Assembly (NCBI GenBank): GCA_946481105.1
Contig: CAMLMM010000009.1
Coordinates: forward strand, 1-38,229
Origin: an uncultured Alphaproteobacteria bacterium
GTDB lineage: Bacteria > Pseudomonadota > Alphaproteobacteria > Micavibrionales > Micavibrionaceae
Direction of reading: 5' to 3'
DNA: 38,229 nucleotides
Shown: in pieces, positions 33,832-38,229 of the stretch
How the letters are laid out: the number at the start of each line of letters is the position of its first letter
Position numbering within the stretch: the stretch's first letter is position 1
Notes under the pieces: model-generated
Told to the model about the DNA's origin: nothing
Databases searched by the model: none
What the model saw: the letters and a program-made list of their open reading frames with translations, nothing else
Position numbers and translations under genes: made by a program

Positions 33832-35409
33832 ATGTCCGAACCACTTCGTTTTATCTCGCCCGTTAATTTACGTAAGACTCAGGTGCCGTTTATCACCATT
33901 TACGGCCGGGAACACGACGACCGTCTGGCACGGCTTATCTGGGAATTCATTCCCGGCATGGATGTCCGGGTGGTGACACCCCACACAATTGAAGATTTGC
34001 ACGAGGCTGCGATCCAGAGTGCCATCGTCTTTATTATCGTCAAGGACGCCAGCGACGCCAATATCAAGCTGGCGGAAGATTTGAGCCATCTCAAGGGACT
34101 GGTCGCCGATGTGATTGCCATTACGCCGGAACAGGATATCCGCCACCGCCTGCACATGCATTCGGCCAAGTATGACGCGATTTATAACCTCGATATATTA
34201 AGCACCGATGATTTCAAAAATATCTTTCTGCATAAGCTGAAAAAAGGAATCGTCCGCCTGAATTCCCGTTTGCAGGAAGATGAATACGAAACTTTCCTTG
34301 GTTTCCTGTCCGCGTCCGCCGACAGCTTTATCGTTTTTGATAAACAGAAGCGTATTTTTTATGTCAGCGACCAGTATTTGAAACTCTATCCCAAAAATGC
34401 CGGATCGTTTGTTCGCGGCACCCCCGTGCAGAAAGTTTTTGACATCGTGATGCACGAGATGGGCGTTGCACCGGGAACGCAGGCCTATGCCGATTCACTT
34501 GGGTTCTGGACCCGTTTGAAAGGCGAGCATGAATTCCGCATGGATAATGGCGTTCACCTGCGCCTGACCGCCGTCGACCTGCCTGGCGGGCAGGGGACGA
34601 TCGTTTCCACGACCAATGTCACGGCGTATAAGGAACAGGAAAGGGCACTGGCCGAGAAGCAGAAAGAGCTGGAACGCGCGCTGGTCGCCGAACAAGAGGC
34701 CAGCTCATTACAAAAACAGTTTATCAGTATGGTCAGCCACGAATTCCGCACACCGCTGGCGATTGTCGACGGCAACGCCCAGATACTGGAACGCCGCGTT
34801 GATAATTTGAACCCGGAAGAGGCACGGACACGGTTGCGTACCATCCGCAGCGCGGTGTCACGCACACTCAACATGATGCAGGCGGTGCTGTCATCCAATT
34901 TGCTGAAGACCGGGAAACTGGATGTCACCGCCGAACATTTTTCACTGCGCGATATCATTCGCGATATGTGCCGTGAGCAGTCAGACCTGGCGCGCGACCA
35001 TATCATCAATGTCGATGTGGACCGCCTGCCGGAATCCGTCTGGATGGACCAGAAAATTATCACACTGGTCCTGACCAACCTGTTAGCCAACGCCGTAAAA
35101 TTCACCCCGGAAAATCCGCTTATCACCGTCACCGGGTGGGAAGAAAACGATATGGCATATGTCAGTATCGCCGATAATGGAATTGGCATTCCCGCCAATG
35201 AAATCGACAAAATATTTGATCGTTTTTACCGCGCCAGCTCGGCCCAGGCCATTCCCGGCTCCGGCGTCGGGCTATCGCTTGTCCGCGACCTGGTTTCCGT
35301 CCATGACGGCAAAATTTCCGTGGTCAGCGAATCTGGCAAAGGGTCGGTTTTTACTTTCTGCCTCCCGTATCGATGCCCCTGTGGGGGTAAGGCCTGCCAT
35401 GGGTCTTGA
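33832..35409 (+). CDS. Sensor histidine kinase with pseudo-receiver-like N terminus and PAS-like region
   Basis: A 525-residue kinase with no membrane segment, probably cytoplasmic. Residues 18-140 look like a receiver fold (FITIYGREHDDRLARLIWEF, IVFIIVKDASDANIKLAEDL) but lack a clear phosphoacceptor aspartate. A PAS-like region follows (about 155-265), then a coiled coil, the HisKA helix with SMVSHEFRTPL (His303), and the ATPase with NLLANAVKF, IADNGIGIP and GSGVGLSLV. The end is cysteine-containing (PYRCPCGGKACHGS). The ATG at 33832 is chosen because AGGGG precedes it; an in-frame ATG at 33781 has no ribosome binding site and overlaps the rplU promoter. It is followed by a single-domain regulator. 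Confidence 0.9.
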   Translation: MSEPLRFISPVNLRKTQVPFITIYGREHDDRLARLIWEFIPGMDVRVVTPHTIEDLHEAAIQSAIVFIIVKDASDANIKLAEDLSHLKGLVADVIAITPEQDIRHRLHMHSAKYDAIYNLDILSTDDFKNIFLHKLKKGIVRLNSRLQEDEYETFLGFLSASADSFIVFDKQKRIFYVSDQYLKLYPKNAGSFVRGTPVQKVFDIVMHEMGVAPGTQAYADSLGFWTRLKGEHEFRMDNGVHLRLTAVDLPGGQGTIVSTTNVTAYKEQERALAEKQKELERALVAEQEASSLQKQFISMVSHEFRTPLAIVDGNAQILERRVDNLNPEEARTRLRTIRSAVSRTLNMMQAVLSSNLLKTGKLDVTAEHFSLRDIIRDMCREQSDLARDHIINVDVDRLPESVWMDQKIITLVLTNLLANAVKFTPENPLITVTGWEENDMAYVSIADNGIGIPANEIDKIFDRFYRASSAQAIPGSGVGLSLVRDLVSVHDGKISVVSESGKGSVFTFCLPYRCPCGGKACHGS

Positions 35410-35454
35410 GCCACCGCCGATAAATAGATAGGATTTTCAGGAAAAGGAATCATT

Positions 35455-35841
35455 ATGTCAGACACCAAAACCATACTTGTCGTCGAGGACGAACGCGAAC
35501 TTTGCAATATCCTGAAGGATGACCTGACCAGTCGCGGCTATAATGTCGAAATTGCCCGCAATGGTCAGGAAGGGCTGGAAAAAATTCAAGCCGTTCAGCC
35601 CGACCTGATTATCTGCGACCGCGCCATGCCGGTTATGTCAGGATACCAGTTGCTGGAGCGCATCCGCGCCGCATACCCGCAGTATAATTCACTGCCGTTT
35701 ATTTTTCTGACCGCGCTCAGCGACCCGCGCGACAAGCATTCGGTTGACCATCTGGAGCCGACCGCGTATCTGGAGAAACCGGTCAATCTGGAGCGTCTGG
35801 CCATGACCATCGATAAAGCCCTGAACGGTAAGATATTTTGA
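35455..35841 (+). CDS. Single-domain response regulator
   Basis: A 128-residue CheY-like receiver: VVEDERELC gives the acidic pair (11-12), LIICDRAMPVMSGYQLLERI the phosphoacceptor Asp55, FIFLTALSD the switch threonine (86) and YLEKPVNLERLA the lysine (108). There is no output domain. It sits 45 bases after the histidine kinase gene, behind AAAAGGAA, and is its probable partner. Its stop overlaps the start of the L,D-transpeptidase gene. Confidence 0.94.
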   Translation: MSDTKTILVVEDERELCNILKDDLTSRGYNVEIARNGQEGLEKIQAVQPDLIICDRAMPVMSGYQLLERIRAAYPQYNSLPFIFLTALSDPRDKHSVDHLEPTAYLEKPVNLERLAMTIDKALNGKIF

Positions 35842-36407
35842 TACGTTCCGCCTTTCTTAGCCTGCTGTTTGTCGCTTTGCTGGCGGGTTGCGCCAGCCAG
35901 CCGCCAGCCCAATACACGCAGGCCGCTGCGCTGATCGTGCCGCCGGATACACTGACCCAGAGCCTTGCCGTCAAGCCGGAGAATCCGGTTGATTTTATCG
36001 TGGTTCAGAAACAATCCCGCGTCATCGCGCTATGGAAGGATGGCAGCCTGATCAAGACATATCCGATCATGGCCATGGGCGCGAACCCGGTCGGGCAGAA
36101 AGTGTATGAAGGCGATGAGCGTACGCCCGAAGGCCAGTATTACATCAACGAAAAACATGTCAGTAACAACTTCCAGAAGTTCATGAATATTTCCTATCCC
36201 AATGCCAAGGACGTCGCCATGGCCCGCAAAATGGGGTTGAAACCAGGCGGCAATGTCGGATTCCACGGTGACCGGGGCGGCGTATCGGGATTTTTCCAGC
36301 GCTTTGATAAAAACTGGACGGATGGGTGTATCGCCATGCGCAATGCCGACCTGGACGATATGTATGATAAAATCGCTGTGGGTACGCCTATATTGATTAA
36401 GCCGTAA
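35838..36407 (+). CDS. L,D-transpeptidase (YkuD) lipoprotein
   Basis: A 189-residue cell-envelope enzyme expected to form L,D cross-links in peptidoglycan or attach proteins to it. The signal peptide ends in a lipobox, LLAGC (Cys18), so it should be a lipoprotein. The YkuD domain starts near residue 52 (DFIVVQKQSRVIALWKDGSL), with RTPEGQYYI, the histidine in GFHGDRGG (His143) and the catalytic cysteine in WTDGCIAMRNADLDDMY (Cys164). The start is an uncommon TTG at 35838 overlapping the regulator's TGA; no ATG is available before the lipobox. Coupling to the regulator suggests shared expression. Confidence 0.9.
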   Translation: MIRSAFLSLLFVALLAGCASQPPAQYTQAAALIVPPDTLTQSLAVKPENPVDFIVVQKQSRVIALWKDGSLIKTYPIMAMGANPVGQKVYEGDERTPEGQYYINEKHVSNNFQKFMNISYPNAKDVAMARKMGLKPGGNVGFHGDRGGVSGFFQRFDKNWTDGCIAMRNADLDDMYDKIAVGTPILIKP

Positions 36408-36444
36408 TTTGCTTTTTCTGCGGGGCTTAGGGTAAGTTATCACC

Positions 36445-36906
36445 ATGGTCGGCCCCTACAACACAGTCATTGACGTTAGCAACGATTTCAGCCGGAATTG
36501 TTGTGATAGCCTTCTCCTATCGGATGGGATGATGGGCATTCCGTTTCTTTACAAGCCGAATGGGCTTGCGTTTATTGTGCCGGCTGAAACCGGCCTGACC
36601 TGCCATGCTATCGCCGAAGAGCTGACGGCCAGCTGCCTCGCTTTTAACATCACTGTAAATCTGCCACCCCAGACGACCAGAATTCAGATTGATCTGGCCG
36701 CCGACTGGCGCAAATCGGATGCCGTTAATTACCTGGCCAATTCCCTTGGCATGTATTTCATGAGTTTAAAGGATTCCCAGACGCGTGACCTGGAAGGGGC
36801 CGGAACGGCCGGAGCTGCCATTTTCTGCCTGCCGGAAGACAACGGATTCTCCTTAAGCATGAGTGCCACGCGCGTGCGGCAGGTATTGGGACTCAATATT
36901 ACCTAA
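36445..36906 (+). CDS. Unknown 153-residue protein
   Basis: A protein with no signal peptide or recognised motif: MVGPYNTVIDVSNDFSRNCC, then YKPNGLAFIVPAETGLTCHA, LPPQTTRIQIDLAADWR, and a C-terminal part with FCLPEDNGFSLSMSATRVRQ. It looks like a mixed alpha/beta soluble protein. The ribosome binding site is weak (GGGTAAG). It is 37 bases after the transpeptidase gene and may be read through from that unit. It opens a group of three orphan genes. Confidence 0.65.
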   Translation: MVGPYNTVIDVSNDFSRNCCDSLLLSDGMMGIPFLYKPNGLAFIVPAETGLTCHAIAEELTASCLAFNITVNLPPQTTRIQIDLAADWRKSDAVNYLANSLGMYFMSLKDSQTRDLEGAGTAGAAIFCLPEDNGFSLSMSATRVRQVLGLNIT

Positions 36907-36961
36907 ATCTTGACATAATACATATGTTCTGCTTTTTTACAGTAAGAAGTGGCAGAAATAT

Positions 36962-37372
36962 ATGAATTCGCTTGCACATAAACGTGAATGCATCAGTAAG
37001 TTGCGGCAAGCATGGGCGCAGATGCGCGCACATCCAACCGGATGTGTAGACGACACATCCGCCTATACTGACTTCCAGCGTGCACGCTGCGGTCTTCATC
37101 TGGTGCCACGCAGCCCGACTACTATGGCATTACTGGGTACACAGCCGGCCGATTTTGATCCCATCTATCATGCGCATACGCTGAATTACCTTTACCTGGG
37201 CATGCGCCCACTTTTCACCGCCGCCGCTGGTTCCCCCGCGACAGATGAACTGGATAAAGCCATGAAACTTGGGGAAATCACCTGCTGGGAGCTAGGCATG
37301 GAAACGGACCGCTTAGTAAACTATGTCGCTGCCCGCTTATTTGATGAACAAAGCCGCAATTTTAATTTTTAG
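36962..37372 (+). CDS. Unknown 136-residue protein
   Basis: A soluble helical protein, MNSLAHKRECISKLRQAWAQ at the start, then YHAHTLNYLYLGMRPLFTAA and a C-terminal helix containing DRLVNYVAARLFDEQSRNF. No family is recognised. The upstream gap of 55 bases contains TTGACA (36910-36915), but no convincing -10 at the right spacing. The C-terminal NYVAARLFDEQSR loosely resembles DYVTAKVGEDIAR at the end of the next product; common origin is possible but weakly supported. Confidence 0.65.
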   Translation: MNSLAHKRECISKLRQAWAQMRAHPTGCVDDTSAYTDFQRARCGLHLVPRSPTTMALLGTQPADFDPIYHAHTLNYLYLGMRPLFTAAAGSPATDELDKAMKLGEITCWELGMETDRLVNYVAARLFDEQSRNFNF

Positions 37373-37392
37373 TATCAATATTGGAGTAATTT

Positions 37393-38178
37393 ATGCGTAA
37401 ACAAAGAGCATCAGCTGATTTCGAAAGAGAAACAGCATTGGCCGGAATTGTCAGTATTAATGCCCATATTCACGAAACCGCCGCCGGGATACGCCAGGGT
37501 ACAATTAAAGCCATTGAGCCATTAAAATTTATGGAAGAAGGAATCGGGATTTACTACGCCATCGCGGAAATGTTTAATATTTATGGCGTTCCGTTTGGTG
37601 ACACAGAAACCGATCTTGAAACTGCGCATACACGCCCGGAAGTACAAAAGGGGATTAATGACCTGTTAGGGCCAAACACATTCAACATCGCAACATTGTG
37701 GGAGGATCACCAGCAGATTTTACGCTTTATGGCGCGCCAATTCTGGCATCACATGAAAGCCGCCCCTACAAAGAAATGCGATCTGAATTACACAGGCCTT
37801 AACCAGACACTCGGCCTTGTAAATATCGAGATACGCTCGGATGCGATGTATTCTTTATTAGATATTACCCCGGAAGAGTTCCTGCCTTCGTACCAACTGG
37901 CAGGCATGCATATAATGTATCTGCATCACCTACGTTTATCAAAGAGAGATCAAGAATTATTTTCCCAGCCTTTTGTTTCCACAGGGCCGACTGCTTCCGC
38001 CGCTTTTAAGCAGGCCGCTGCCATTATGAACGATGCCTGCGCAAGAACAGCCAAGCTTACTGGATTGGATGAACAGATTATCCGCGACTATGTTACCGCA
38101 AAAGTCGGGGAAGATATTGCCCGGACTATCCGCGTTGAAATACCTGACGGCACATTGCAGGCACGGATGCTGAATTGA
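37393..38178 (+). CDS. Unknown 261-residue protein
   Basis: A soluble, mostly helical protein behind a good ribosome binding site (TTGGAG). Segments include FMEEGIGIYYAIAEMFNIYG, LWEDHQQILRFMARQFWHHM, TGLNQTLGLVNIEIRSDAMY and a C-terminal FKQAAAIMNDACARTAKL. Clusters of histidines (WHHM, MHIMYLHHLRL) could bind metal, but no known motif fits. It follows the 136-residue gene by 20 bases and is probably co-transcribed with it. Confidence 0.7.
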   Translation: MRKQRASADFERETALAGIVSINAHIHETAAGIRQGTIKAIEPLKFMEEGIGIYYAIAEMFNIYGVPFGDTETDLETAHTRPEVQKGINDLLGPNTFNIATLWEDHQQILRFMARQFWHHMKAAPTKKCDLNYTGLNQTLGLVNIEIRSDAMYSLLDITPEEFLPSYQLAGMHIMYLHHLRLSKRDQELFSQPFVSTGPTASAAFKQAAAIMNDACARTAKLTGLDEQIIRDYVTAKVGEDIARTIRVEIPDGTLQARMLN

Positions 38179-38229
38179 TTATTTCCCCATCAGGACGAGG
38201 TCGACACGGTCGACGGGAGTCTGGGATGT
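38179..38229 (-). CDS. Possible C-terminal end of a minus-strand gene
   Basis: Reading inward from the window edge on the minus strand gives an open frame ending TSQTPVDRVDLVLMGK and TAA. Sixteen codons are too few for a firm call or identity. The plausible composition and the immediate abutment to the previous stop, a common arrangement in this window, make it worth listing. Confidence 0.35.
   Translation of the reverse strand, partial: TSQTPVDRVDLVLMGK

Noticed and set aside
36910..36940. Third copy of the TTGACA promoter/dyad before the 136-residue gene
   Set aside because: TTGACA is present, but neither a GTCAA arm nor a usable -10 follows at proper spacing.

Overview
The window looks like the chromosome of an alphaproteobacterium of moderate GC content. 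Evidence: an F1 ATP synthase run (atpA-G-D-C), an accA / xerD / small membrane protein / aroK-aroB / HlyC-CorC order typical of alphaproteobacteria, a rplU-rpmA-obgE-proB run, and a DUF6314-like protein. Regulatory hybrid kinases, a pilin-like protein family and many orphan genes would fit a Micavibrio- or Rhodospirillales-like lineage, but that placement is inference. There is no prophage, insertion sequence, CRISPR array, rRNA or recognisable tRNA. All large frames look intact.

Layout. 1-3.7 kb: end of atpA, atpG, atpD and atpC, ending in a strong terminator, with two unrecognised small genes interleaved (429-590 and 1499-1822). 3.7-4.3 kb: a gene-free stretch with hairpins and dispersed palindromic repeats. 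4.3-10.9 kb (minus strand): a pilin-like protein, a response regulator, a hybrid histidine kinase and a DinG/XPD-type helicase. 10.9-18.7 kb: lysS, an inositol monophosphatase-like enzyme, a YdjA-like nitroreductase, a DUF6314 protein, uvrB, two membrane-anchored unknowns and accA. 18.8-24.8 kb: xerD, a secreted 574-residue protein and a 43-residue membrane protein on the minus strand, diverging from a fused aroK-aroB gene and a CorC-type CBS protein. 24.8-26.7 kb: an alpha/beta hydrolase, a pair of small unknowns with a good promoter, and a cluster of palindromic repeats. 26.7-28.8 kb: a cysteine-rich secreted protein, DsbB-like, DsbA-like and a short cation transporter, apparently one operon for periplasmic thiol and metal handling. 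28.9-31.1 kb: two tandem paralogues of unknown function plus a protein with the signature of the ChaN/EreA/TIKI superfamily. 31.1-33.7 kb (minus): rplU, rpmA, obgE, proB. 33.8-36.4 kb: a histidine kinase with a pseudo-receiver-like N terminus, a single-domain response regulator and an L,D-transpeptidase lipoprotein. 36.4-38.2 kb: three unrecognised genes, then perhaps the last codons of a minus-strand gene.

The most unusual parts are the extra small genes inside the ATP synthase operon and the orphan cluster at 28.87-31.11 kb. Both paralogues there have a TTGACA promoter overlapping a TTGAC...GTCAA dyad, and the first appears to be read from a leaderless transcript. A repeat element also seems to supply the promoter of the cysteine-rich/Dsb operon. 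All functional calls come from reading motifs by eye; no database search was run.
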